NCBI GenBank assembly: GCA_964633825.1
Contig: CAZWHE010000076.1
Location: 1 to 17,882 of the forward strand
Source: CAZWHE01 sp964633825
Lineage (GTDB): Bacteria > Planctomycetota > B15-G4 > CAYZWU01
Direction of reading: 5' to 3'
DNA: 17,882 nucleotides
The notes under the pieces are model-generated. The model was not told where the DNA came from. It ran no database searches and was given only the letters and a program-made list of their open reading frames with translations. Below are positions 7,319 to 15,237 of the stretch, one piece after another. Both the position numbers and the translations under genes were made by a program. The number at the start of each line of letters is the position of its first letter. Position 1 is the first letter of the stretch.

Positions 7319-9115
7319 ATGGACGGCTGCAGGGCAAAACGACGGCTCCTCATGCAATACCTCGATCACGAGCTCGATGCCGGCAAGACCCTGGCGTTCG
7401 AGAGCCATCTGAAGGAGTGCGGCGAGTGTTCTTCCTTTGTGGAGCGCAACAGGGCTCTCGAGGAACTGCTCGAAGCGACCCTCTCCCCCGCCCTCGATTC
7501 CGAGAAAAGCGACGGCTTTTTGAAGAGCGTGCGGGAACGCCTTCCCGCTGCGAAAGAAAGACCGTCCCCGCGGAGAAGGGGTTTTTCCCTGCCGGCCTTT
7601 CGAAAACTGTCGATCGCGGCCGCCGCCGCCGTTCTTCTCGTTGTCTGCGTTTTTCATCTTCTGCCCGGCGGGAAGGACGAAAAAGAGCCGACCGCAATCG
7701 TGAAGGGCGCCGCTCCCGTCGAACCGGACGGGCAGGCCATGCCGCCCCTGCCGCCCCCGCCCGCCCGGAGCGAAGAGGAGCTGGCTGCGAGAGATGCTGC
7801 GAGGGAGGAGCTCGGCAAGATCCTGGCCGAGCTGGACGGCTTTCCCGACGATGAGCTCGCCGCCCGGTTCGCAGAGTCGACGCTCTCCCTGCGAAAAAGG
7901 GGCTGGCGGACGAACAACATGCTTTCCGGCGCGCTCAGGCGCGAGAAGGGTCCGGCGCTCCGCACCGCCGTCCGCCTTGTAGGCACGATCGGCGGGTCGG
8001 AGAAGCTGTACGACGTGATTCCTTCGCTGAGCCGGTTTCTTCAGGAAGGGATTTTACCCCGCGAGACCTTGAAAACCCTGGCGGCCCTGGGCGGTCCCCG
8101 GGCGGAAGCCCTGGTCGGCGACGCGCTCCATGACCCGGCGCTTCGCGATGACGCGCTCGGGCATCTCTCGAGCGCGGCCGGAGACGGTTTCGCCCGGGAA
8201 ATCACGAAGGCCGTTCTCGACGAGCGGGATCTGGCTCAGGGGAAGCTCTCTTCCTTTGCTTCGAAAGCGGTCGGCGTTCTCGGCCGAATGGGGACCGGGG
8301 GGCTCGACGGAATCGTGAAGATATACGAGCGCTCGGGAGAAAGCCCCGGCGTGGTTCGGGCGCTCTCGCCGCCGCCGGCCGCGCTCGTGGAGAGCTTCGT
8401 CGAAAGCTTCTCCTCGCGGCGCACGGCGTCCGTCAGGTCGAGGCTCAGGCTTGCGGCGGGCCTCCGTCTGAAGGAGACGCTCTGTTTCATGCGTCCCGGG
8501 GCGGGAAAAATCGACCTCGACGAGGAGTCCCCTTCGCTCATCGCCGCGGTGGGGGGCTGGGAAGCCGCTTACGAGCTCGTTGACCTCTACCAGGGCCCGG
8601 TCTCCATGAGAGAGAGGAAGAGGCTCTCGCAAGCGTTTGTCGAGATGCTGGGTCTCTACCCCGATGAAATCGACGAGACACTGGGCGGAGCCCTTTTCTT
8701 TCTGGGCGCCGGCGACGGACACGAAGCCCTTCTCGAGATGCTGTCCAAGGCGCCGGGCGCGGAATCGTGCCGCGCACTGGCCTGGGTCGTCGAAAACCGG
8801 TCCGATCTTTCGTCACGGGCCGCGCTGGAGCTCGCCAGGATCGGATCCCGGGACGCGCTCCAGGAGCTGATGAGCCTGCTCGACAGCGGCTCGCTCGCCC
8901 GGGACGCCGAGGCTTCCGCGCTGGCCGCGGCATTTTATATCGGGGGCGACGAGGTTTTGCGCCGCCTCCTCGAGGAGGGGAAGGATCGCTTCGATCTCTT
9001 TCCCCGGGAAGCGTACACACGGTCCGGGACGGCTCTTCCTTCGCGGAGGGGATTCCTGACGGACTCCCGGTTCATGAATCTCAGGAAATATTTTGCACGG
9101 AATTTGAACTCTTGA
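7319..9115 (+). CDS. Membrane anti-sigma-like protein with zinc-finger-type N-terminus and HEAT-like periplasmic region
   Basis: Likely regulator of the preceding sigma factor. The N-terminus resembles zf-HC2 anti-sigma domains: C4, then H30-LKE-C34-GE-C37. A basic stretch (RPSPRRRG, about 81-88) precedes one membrane segment (about 97-115, LSIAAAAAVLLVVCVFHLL), so the N-terminus should be cytosolic and the rest exported. A Pro-rich linker (about 126-150) leads to about 440 residues of Ala/Leu-rich paired helices that look like HEAT or armadillo repeats. At 598 residues it is far longer than a simple anti-sigma factor, so the exported part is probably a scaffold or sensor. AAGGAG (7306-7311) lies 7 nt before the ATG. 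The next gene follows after 19 nt. The repeat assignment rests on helical periodicity, not on a profile match. Confidence 0.75.
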   Translation: MDGCRAKRRLLMQYLDHELDAGKTLAFESHLKECGECSSFVERNRALEELLEATLSPALDSEKSDGFLKSVRERLPAAKERPSPRRRGFSLPAFRKLSIAAAAAVLLVVCVFHLLPGGKDEKEPTAIVKGAAPVEPDGQAMPPLPPPPARSEEELAARDAAREELGKILAELDGFPDDELAARFAESTLSLRKRGWRTNNMLSGALRREKGPALRTAVRLVGTIGGSEKLYDVIPSLSRFLQEGILPRETLKTLAALGGPRAEALVGDALHDPALRDDALGHLSSAAGDGFAREITKAVLDERDLAQGKLSSFASKAVGVLGRMGTGGLDGIVKIYERSGESPGVVRALSPPPAALVESFVESFSSRRTASVRSRLRLAAGLRLKETLCFMRPGAGKIDLDEESPSLIAAVGGWEAAYELVDLYQGPVSMRERKRLSQAFVEMLGLYPDEIDETLGGALFFLGAGDGHEALLEMLSKAPGAESCRALAWVVENRSDLSSRAALELARIGSRDALQELMSLLDSGSLARDAEASALAAAFYIGGDEVLRRLLEEGKDRFDLFPREAYTRSGTALPSRRGFLTDSRFMNLRKYFARNLNS

Positions 9116-9134
9116 CTGATGAGAGGAGGTTTCG

Positions 9135-11123
9135 ATGAGACAGTTCAATCTTGTTATGGTCGCGGCGATCGTGACGTTGTGGGTTCCCTTCGCGGTTGCT
9201 GCGGAGGAGTACGAAACCCGTTTCTATGATCTTTCCCTTTTCCGGGATTTTATCGATCCCGAGGGAGAAGAAGATTTCCTCCCCCTCGTCCCCTTTTTGC
9301 CGCTCGACATGGATGATGAATATCTGGAGGAGCTGATAGAGTACAGCTTTCTCGAGGTCTATCCCGATCAGATCATCGACGTGCTCTACCAGATCATCGG
9401 CGAGGAGCATTTCGAGCACAACGGCGCCCGGATCCACCATTTCGGGTGGGGGTTGTACATTACGACTTCCGAATCGATCCACCAGAGGGTGGCGGCCGTT
9501 CTCGGGTTCCTGGAGAGTCGGTTGAGCAGGGAAGTCGACATGGAGATCGAGGTCTACGCGGTGAACAACCTCGCACAGATCGAGGATGCCGGCGCCGATG
9601 AGATACACCTGGCGGCGGAGGAAGGGGCTCTGAGCCTCCTTTTGAAACGGAGCGTCCGGACGAGGATCGGCGATCTCGCCGGCTTCGACGACGGGGAGAA
9701 GACGTCCATTGTCTGGGATTACGACACCGAGATCGCACAGGCCTCGGTCGTCTGCGAGCCCATCGTCGCTCAGCTCTCCGTGGGGCTCCGGCTCATGGCG
9801 CGGCCCCTTCCCGCTCCGGACGGCCAGGGCCTGATCGTGGCCCTCTACGGCATGGCTTCCCGTTTCACCGAGCCGCCGGCCCAGCGCGAACTGGGTTATG
9901 CGGGACGCCTCGCATTGGAGCGGCAGATCGAAAGCGTTCCGGTGGGCCACGTGATCGACGATCCCCGGATCGAGTTCGCCGGCGTGGCGTCCTTCCTGTC
10001 CGTCGAGCCGGGCCGGACCGCTGTGGTGAGATGCGCCTTTCCCCATTTCTCGGGCACGGGGAGCTTGGTCGTTCTTCTTTCGGCGAACCAGCTTCCCGCT
10101 CCGGAGCTGCTCGACCTGGGTGACGGCCGCGTGCTGGCGGGCTTTGATTTTCATTCCCTCCAGGCGGATTCCCTCATTCCCATCAAAGAGAGCCGTCTCT
10201 GTCCCGGTCCCATGATTTGGAACGATTACGACGAATCGTGGGAGCGCTATTTCACCCTGATAGGCCCTCCCCGCCCGACCTGCTCGTGCAATCTCGACGA
10301 AATCGTGGCGCACTTCGATGATCTTCTTCCCGTCGAGGATGATTCCGACGAAGAGAGAACGTACTTTTCCATTGAGGCACCATAATAAGGGTTTTCGACA
10401 GGGGGTTGTTCCGGGACGTGGGGGGCATAGCGGGCGGTCTAGACTCGGGGANNNNNNNNNNATCTTCTTCCCGTCGAGGATGATTCCGACGAAGAGAGAA
10501 CGTACTTTTCCATTGGAGACACCATCTTCTGGATTTGCGACAGGGGATTGTACCGGAACGTGGAGAGCATCGCGGCCGATCTCTACTCGGGGAATGCAAA
10601 GACGGTCGGTATGGACATGCGGTTTGTCGAGGTCGAAGGCCCGCCCGTCATGAACGACGTGGAGGCCATACTCGAGGAAGGTGTCCTTTGCGGGATCCTC
10701 TCCCTTCCCATGATTCGGGGCGGCGCGGCGGCTTCCACGGCGGGCTTCGAAGGCTTGATCGTCAATTCCTACGACGTAGATGTGGCCAATGACGCCGGAA
10801 TACCCAATCCCAACATGGCCGGATACCTCGACGGCGTGCATATCAATCTCCGGCACGAGCCCCCGATCGGCGGGGGGGATGTGGGAGGTTTCATGAACGC
10901 CCAGGTTCACATGAACATGCTGAACGCGCCTGTGCGCTCCCGCATGCTGTGTGATCGCGGCGGGATGCTGGGCGTGATCGACGAGCCCGGTTTCGACTCG
11001 GCCTTCATCAATGTCAGGTTCGAAGCGGACGGGAACGACCACCTTCTCGGATCGGTCTCGGGAACGAAGGGGGGAATGATCAGGACGATCTACGTCATCG
11101 CCAGCGCCCGGCCAAAGCAGTAA
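9135..11123 (+). CDS. Secreted protein with two secretin-like halves, artificially split by an assembly gap
   Basis: The signal peptide is MRQFNLVMVAAIVTLWVPFAVA, cut before AEEY. AGGAGG (9124-9129) lies 5 nt before the ATG. As printed, the frame stops at 10385 and resumes after the Ns. Reading 9135-10320 joined to 10462-11123 gives one frame of exactly 616 codons (615 residues). Residues about 28-145 follow the pattern of secretin N-domains seen in type II/III secretion proteins: YDLSLFRDF, DEYLEELIEYSF, GARIHHFGWGLYITTSESIHQRVAAVL. Residues about 133-225 and 444-530 resemble each other (EEGAL/EEGVL, DYDTEIAQ/SYDVDVAN, GLRLMARP/VHINLRHEP), so the protein contains an internal duplication with a secretin-core-like beta pattern. 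Its function is unknown; as third gene of the sigma/HEAT operon it probably acts in the periplasm or outer membrane. Confidence 0.7.
10321..10451 (+). repeat. Duplicated, error-rich contig end before the gap
   Basis: These 131 bases repeat 10462-10593 (132 bases). The first 54 bases are identical in both copies. After that the left copy accumulates substitutions and one net deletion, including a missing base near 10374 that creates the stop at 10383-10385. Errors that start only near the gap are typical of a low-quality contig or read end, not of a biological repeat. Confidence 0.92.
10452..10461. other. Assembly gap (10 Ns) of probably negative true length
   Basis: A fixed run of ten Ns joins two contig ends. 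Because the flanks overlap by about 131 bp, no sequence is missing here; the two copies should be merged. Confidence 0.93.
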
Positions 11124-11165
11124 ACCGGCCGGACCGGCGATGGGGCAATGCCCAACACGACAATG

Positions 11166-11197
11166 CCCGCCGGAAGGGGCTCGTTCCTTCCGGCGGG
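11166..11197 (+). terminator. Rho-independent terminator after the sigma/HEAT/secretin-like operon
   Basis: CCCGCCGGAAGG (11166-11177) and CCTTCCGGCGGG (11186-11197) form a perfect 12-bp stem with an 8-nt loop. The T-rich tail TATTTGTATTTATT follows on the plus strand. The stem also lies just past the stop codon of the convergent deiminase gene, so it may slow transcription from that side too, although no T-run follows on the minus strand. Confidence 0.88.
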
Positions 11198-11206
11198 TAT
11201 TTGTAT

Positions 11207-13855
11207 TTATTGCCCGATCACCATCCTGTCGCGGTTGGACAGGTAGTCCGTGCCGGAGGGCATGATGAGAGCCTGGAAAAAGACCTCCTTGCCCACGAGG
11301 GACGGGTTGTTGGGGATCGGCAGGTTGATGCTCTTTTCGCCCGAAGCCGGGATGGTTCCCGTGCTCAGGATGTTGGCCTGGGGGATATCGATCTGCACGA
11401 TGCCGGCAGAGCCGTACGGTGTGTAACCCGGTGCGAAGGAGTAAGCGGCTTGGTATCCGTCGCCCGATTCGGCGAACAGATCGAGGGTCGCCGACCCGCC
11501 GATCGCGGCATCGCCGTGAACGACGAGATGAACTCCGAGCTCCATCTGGTTGAGGAAGAGGCCGGTCAGTTTCTTGGCCCGGCTCGGGTCGGCGCCGTCA
11601 ACGAGACCGGAGAACTCGAAGGACGTTCCCACCGTGGAGTAGGTTCCGGTCGAGTAGGTCACGGCTTTGTTGTTCGAGCCGCTCTTCAGGACCGCGTCGG
11701 CCGAGGCGTCGGGCGTGAGGTGGTCGCTCGATCCCGAATCCCCTTCATAGTCCATGCTCATCCCGGCCGTGGGCTGGCCCGTCACGCCGGTGAGCGAACC
11801 CGAGAGGGTGGACCCGCTCGACGCGCTCGAGATGCCGAAGTAGGACCTGTAGATGGTCTTCGCCGAGTCCTGGGCGAAGCAGTTGCCCCCCTCCATGTAC
11901 GCCGAGCCCCCGGCGCTGAGGAAGCTGACGAGCGTGTTCGCCTGCGACGTGGTGAGCTGTTTGTTATGAGGGCTCATGCCGAGGCAGATGATCACGGCGT
12001 CGTAGCCCGACAGGGAAGCGGGCCACGAGTCGGTGAAGTCCCAGCTCAGGTTGAAGTCGGAGCAGGCATCGACCCACTTCTCTCCCGAGTACGGGGTCTT
12101 GTCGAGGTCGATGATGCAGATCCTGTTCGAGGGATTCAGTGTGAAATAGTACGTGCCCGACGCCGGGCTCGCCGCTGTGTTGGCCGCTGCCGCAGAGTCG
12201 GCGGCGACGATCCGGTACGACACGACGTCGCCGAGTGAAGCCGGCGCCGTGGGCGTTCCTTCGAAGAGAAAGGTTCCGTCCACGCGCGACATGGCGATCG
12301 GCGTCTGGGGCGAGCCGTTGACGGCGTACTCGAGCGTCACCGTGGGTATGCCCGTGTTGTCGAGCGCCCTCGCCACGAAGGTGGGCGGCCAGTCCGCGGC
12401 GGCCACTCCGGCCACGGCGTCGTGATCGAGCTCGGGGGGCGTCAGGTCCTCTTCCACCAGGAAAGAGTGGAGATCACCGGGCGCAACGGGAGGATGGACC
12501 CGCGTGTTCCCCAGGAGGTCTTCTGCGTAGACGTAGAACGAAACAATGCTCCCCCAGGGCTGAACGGGGATGACGCCCTCGAATTCGTCGGGATTACCCG
12601 TTGGGAGCATGTTGACGTTCGAGAAGGGCGCTCCGCCCGTGGTGGTATAGTAGATCTTGGGGTAGGCGGCGAACGAGGTGGAATTGTCCGTATAGATCTC
12701 GGCCCGGACGGGGTATCCGTATGACAGGTCTTCGCTGTCTCCCGGCGGATAGGCGTAGATCCTGACGCCGTCGCCGCGCACGAAGTTCCGCGACCGGCAG
12801 TGGACCGAATCTCCCCAGTCGGTTCCGCCCGACGAGACGAGGGCCACCGTGTAGCCGGGGCAGGCTGTTTCGAAAACAAGCTGGGCCTCGCTGTCGTGGG
12901 AGGTGTTGTGCTTGGCCATGATGATCTTGTCCTGCGTCTGCAGGGAGTTGATGTAGGCCGTCATGGAATAGCCCTGGGTCCAGAGGGGCATCCTGTGGAC
13001 CCGGTAGGGCCTGTCATAAGGGCTGGCCAGCGTCTGGTAGTATCGAAGCGCCGCCTCGGACCAGCCGCGGTGGCTCTTGTTGTGGGGGAAATCGCTCCAG
13101 ACGATGACGTCGGGCGCGACGGGCTTGCCGAAAGTATCGAAGTGCTCGATGTCGATCTTGAGGTCCGCCGTGATGTAGCGGTCGATGCCGAGATACTGGG
13201 ACATGGCGTCGTCCACCTGGGCCTGGGTGAGGCCCGGGTTTTCCGAGTAGACGAGCGTCGACGACCAGGCATTGCCGTAGCCGTCGGCATAGTAATTCCC
13301 GCCCGAGTGCTCGAGGTCGAGGCCGTAGAGCGGGATGCCGTAGGTGCTGCTCACCACCTGCGGAATCGCGTCGTCCAGAGGGCGGGGCCGGTTGTAGATG
13401 GTGTCCACAAGGCCGAAGTCGTTGTTTCCGTCCCAGAGGAACCAGGGACCGTAGTCGCGCACCCACCATGTGTTGGTGCTGGCGATGAGCCATTTCACAT
13501 TGGTCTGCGGGATTCCGTTGGAAGTGAGCCAGCTCTGCCACCACGACTTGTAGCTCTGGGTCGTGATGATGTAGAGGTCGTTGTCCAGCTGCAGCTCCTC
13601 CATCAAATCGGCGTTGTCCCAGAGGCAGAAGACGCCGATCGACTCGTCCCACTCGGCGGCGGCGCGCACGGGCGCCGTGGGCGGCGGGGTGCCGCGGTGG
13701 TTGATGCCGATCAGGTGGACGAGGGCCTGCTCCTCGGGCGTGAGGCCGATGGTGAGCCGCCTGTCGTGGCCCGGGGACAGGCCTTCCTGCGCCTGGAGAA
13801 GGGATCCGGCTGTTAGAACAAGGACCGAAATCAGGATCGGATGGAAAAGTTTCAT
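11207..13855 (-). CDS. Secreted peptidyl-arginine deiminase / agmatine deiminase family protein (PPAD-like)
   Basis: Exported 882-residue enzyme of the guanidino-group-modifying superfamily that would convert arginine groups to citrulline with release of ammonia. The signal peptide MKLFHPILISVLVLTAGSLLQA is followed by QEG. Catalytic residues appear in order: D134 (WVRDYGPW), H238 and D240 (IEHFD), N303 (AYINS) and nucleophile C353 (DSVHCRSRNF). Their spacing closely tracks D130, H236, D238, N297 and C351 of Porphyromonas gingivalis PPAD. R156 and R158 (YNRPRPLDD) fit the PPAD arginines that bind a peptide C-terminal carboxylate, favouring peptides over free agmatine. After about residue 375 come two Ig-like domains (about 380-470 and 471-575), a Rossmann-like domain (about 577-665, RICIIDLD, YDAVIICLG) and a C-terminal beta-rich tail. 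GGAG lies 8 nt before the ATG. It is a single-gene unit, convergent with the upstream operon. Confidence 0.88.
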   Translation of the reverse strand: MKLFHPILISVLVLTAGSLLQAQEGLSPGHDRRLTIGLTPEEQALVHLIGINHRGTPPPTAPVRAAAEWDESIGVFCLWDNADLMEELQLDNDLYIITTQSYKSWWQSWLTSNGIPQTNVKWLIASTNTWWVRDYGPWFLWDGNNDFGLVDTIYNRPRPLDDAIPQVVSSTYGIPLYGLDLEHSGGNYYADGYGNAWSSTLVYSENPGLTQAQVDDAMSQYLGIDRYITADLKIDIEHFDTFGKPVAPDVIVWSDFPHNKSHRGWSEAALRYYQTLASPYDRPYRVHRMPLWTQGYSMTAYINSLQTQDKIIMAKHNTSHDSEAQLVFETACPGYTVALVSSGGTDWGDSVHCRSRNFVRGDGVRIYAYPPGDSEDLSYGYPVRAEIYTDNSTSFAAYPKIYYTTTGGAPFSNVNMLPTGNPDEFEGVIPVQPWGSIVSFYVYAEDLLGNTRVHPPVAPGDLHSFLVEEDLTPPELDHDAVAGVAAADWPPTFVARALDNTGIPTVTLEYAVNGSPQTPIAMSRVDGTFLFEGTPTAPASLGDVVSYRIVAADSAAAANTAASPASGTYYFTLNPSNRICIIDLDKTPYSGEKWVDACSDFNLSWDFTDSWPASLSGYDAVIICLGMSPHNKQLTTSQANTLVSFLSAGGSAYMEGGNCFAQDSAKTIYRSYFGISSASSGSTLSGSLTGVTGQPTAGMSMDYEGDSGSSDHLTPDASADAVLKSGSNNKAVTYSTGTYSTVGTSFEFSGLVDGADPSRAKKLTGLFLNQMELGVHLVVHGDAAIGGSATLDLFAESGDGYQAAYSFAPGYTPYGSAGIVQIDIPQANILSTGTIPASGEKSINLPIPNNPSLVGKEVFFQALIMPSGTDYLSNRDRMVIGQ

Positions 13856-13920
13856 CTTCGGGGCTCCGGGTTCAGGGTTAATGTGTCACATATGAGTCGA
13901 GGCTTTGTTTCTACAATATC

Positions 13921-13948
13921 ATAATACACGAAAGTTGATGTTTTGAAA
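13921..13948 (-). promoter_or_regulatory. Weak candidate promoter of the deiminase gene
   Basis: On the minus strand TTTCAA (13948-13943) and TATTAT (13926-13921) are separated by 16 nt. The -10 matches the consensus at 5 of 6 positions, but the -35 only at 3. Transcription would start near 13914, giving a leader of about 58 nt. Confidence 0.3.
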
Positions 13949-14128
13949 GTATAATTTTGGAGGCCCTCTTTTGCCGCGAATCGTCTGTTCGGCAGTGGTT
14001 GTTTTACTCTGTCAGCCTTCTCTTTCCAACTTCTTCCCGCCTCTTCGGCGCCATCTTCTTCCTATTTGGGGTTCCGATCGGCTGCCTTTCGTCCACTTAA
14101 AAAGATCGCCATTGGACGCAAAAAAGGG

Positions 14129-14157
14129 TTGATATGGTGTTAATAATGGTATATAAT
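14129..14157 (+). promoter_or_regulatory. Near-consensus promoter of brnTA
   Basis: TTGATA (14129-14134) and a perfect TATAAT (14152-14157) are separated by exactly 17 nt. The expected start of transcription is near 14164, about 17 nt before the brnT start codon. Confidence 0.8.
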
Positions 14158-14163
14158 ATATAC
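14149..14163 (+). promoter_or_regulatory. 15-bp palindrome over the -10 box, candidate BrnA operator
   Basis: GTATATA-A-TATATAC is a perfect palindrome with one central base that covers the whole -10 element. BrnT/BrnA modules are autoregulated through the DNA-binding BrnA antitoxin, so a repressor or complex bound here would block RNA polymerase. That BrnA binds this site is inferred from position and symmetry. Confidence 0.5.
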
Positions 14164-14180
14164 TGTAATTAAATTCAAAG

Positions 14181-14450
14181 GTGAGGCTGGTGTTTGAATT
14201 TGATCCTAAAAAAAGTCGCGCAAACCGTGATAAACACGGCATCGACTTCGTCGAAGCGCAGCAACTTTGGCTCGATGATATGTTGCTTGAAATCCCGGCT
14301 CGCACGACTGATGAGCCGCGACTTCTGATTATCGGTAGAATTGAGGGAAGGCACTGGTCCGCTGTGGTCACGTATCGGGAGGACCGAGTCCGAATTATTT
14401 CAGTGCGGCGCTCCCGAGCAGAGGAGGTTGAACTTTATGAAAGCGCGTGA
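14181..14450 (+). CDS. brnT: BrnT family ribonuclease toxin
   Basis: Toxin of a type II toxin-antitoxin pair (BrnT, formerly DUF497), a small RelE-like ribonuclease that inhibits translation. The 89-residue protein shows the family pattern: FEFDPKKSRANRDKHGIDFVEA near the N-terminus, then RLLIIGRIEGRHWSAVVTYRED and the C-terminal VRIISVRRSRAEEVELYE, which holds conserved Arg residues. GTG at 14181 is used, giving MRLVFEFDP. GTG at 14190 (MFEFDP) is nearly as plausible and would place AAAGG (14177-14181) at 8 nt. It overlaps the antitoxin gene by 14 nt. It is more AT-rich than its neighbours, which fits horizontal acquisition. Confidence 0.93.
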   Translation: MRLVFEFDPKKSRANRDKHGIDFVEAQQLWLDDMLLEIPARTTDEPRLLIIGRIEGRHWSAVVTYREDRVRIISVRRSRAEEVELYESA

Positions 14451-14664
14451 CTTTGATAAGAAGTTTGATGGTGGTGAAAACGTCACCTCAGAGTTGGATA
14501 TTTCGAAAGCACGAAGGCTTAACCAGGAGCCAAAGCGCATCAACGTAGACTTCCCGACTTGGATGATCGAATCGCTTGACCGTGAAGCCAAGCGTTTGGG
14601 CATCACGCGACAGTCGATCATCAAAGTTTGGATTGCAGAGATGCTTGAACGCAAGATCTCCTAG
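14437..14664 (+). CDS. brnA: BrnA family antitoxin
   Basis: Antitoxin and likely repressor paired with BrnT. The 75-residue protein has a charged N-terminal half (MKARDFDKKFDGGENVTSELD) expected to wrap the toxin. Its ribbon-helix-helix C-terminal half reads RINVDFPTWMIESLDREAKR then LGITRQSIIKVWIAEMLERK; the short INVDFP strand is the DNA-contacting ribbon. I start it at the ATG at 14437, with GAGGAGG (14421-14427) 9 nt upstream, because the open frame further up is read-through inside brnT. The toxin-first order with a short overlap is normal for this family. Confidence 0.92.
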   Translation: MKARDFDKKFDGGENVTSELDISKARRLNQEPKRINVDFPTWMIESLDREAKRLGITRQSIIKVWIAEMLERKIS

Positions 14665-14730
14665 CCAACCGGCTTCGCCCGGCACTTTGCAGCCGGAGCC
14701 GGCGGGTAAACTGACCCGAGGAGGGTTGCC

Positions 14731-15237
14731 ATGCTCGATTTCAGCAGGGTCCGCGCTGTTGCGGCTGTTCTGTCGGTCTTCTTTTTTGCGGGGTGTTCGT
14801 CCGTCACGTTCACGCCGGCCGAAGGAAAAGGGGCGCGTCCCGCCAAGCCCGACGGCTTCGAGGTCAAGGTTCTGGGCAAGGACTGGAGCATTCGTTATGA
14901 AATCATCGGAACCGTCTCCTGCCAGGATTCGGCGCGATCATCGATCTGGAACTGGTGGACCGATCAGCAGGCCCTCATCATGAAGCTGAAGGACTCGAAC
15001 CGGCAGCGTCTCGTCGACAAGACCCGGGAGGCGGGCGGCGACGCTCTCATCGGTCTCAACCACAGCATTTCGACGGGCGGCAGCGGCGGCCTCGGCGTCG
15101 GTCTGGGAGTCGGCATCGGAAACAGTCCCGTGGGGGTCGGCGTGGGGACGTCTCTTTTCGCCGGAAACCCGACGATTAGACTCGTTTCGCACGGCAGGGT
15201 GGGCGTGATCAAGCAGCGCCCGGGAGAAGGAAGATGA
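14731..15237 (+). CDS. Small lipoprotein of unknown function
   Basis: A 168-residue exported lipoprotein. The signal sequence ends in FFFAGC with the lipidated Cys at about residue 22; Ser at +2 suggests outer-membrane sorting if Lol rules apply. The mature part holds FEVKVLGKDWSIRYEIIGTVSC, an Arg/Lys/Asp-rich helix with AGGDALIGLNH, and a Gly/Val-rich stretch (about 116-141, GLGVGLGVGIG and similar). The EIIGTV plus GGDALIGL arrangement recalls small YbjQ-like or DUF-type envelope proteins, but I cannot name a family. AGGAGGG (14719-14725) lies 5 nt before the ATG. Its stop codon overlaps the thiD start (ATGA), so the two genes are translationally coupled although no shared function is obvious. 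Confidence 0.82.
   Translation: MLDFSRVRAVAAVLSVFFFAGCSSVTFTPAEGKGARPAKPDGFEVKVLGKDWSIRYEIIGTVSCQDSARSSIWNWWTDQQALIMKLKDSNRQRLVDKTREAGGDALIGLNHSISTGGSGGLGVGLGVGIGNSPVGVGVGTSLFAGNPTIRLVSHGRVGVIKQRPGEGR

Larger units (their letters stand above)
13856..14180. other. AT-rich intergenic region between the deiminase and the brnTA module
   Basis: These 325 bp hold no credible gene. The part next to the deiminase (13890-13960) is AT-rich and contains its likely promoter. The middle (13970-14100) is pyrimidine-rich on the plus strand with no structure I can name. The right end carries the brnTA promoter and palindrome. Base composition drops sharply compared with both flanks. Confidence 0.6.

Noticed and set aside
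9081..11042. Minus-strand frame running through the Ns
   Set aside because: It crosses the assembly gap and the duplicated contig end, so it cannot be a real gene; it is also antisense to the secretin-like protein.
14665..14712. attC- or terminator-like GC hairpins between brnA and the lipoprotein
   Set aside because: The CCGG-containing stems are short, no T-run follows and the RYYYAAC/GTTRRRY pair is missing.
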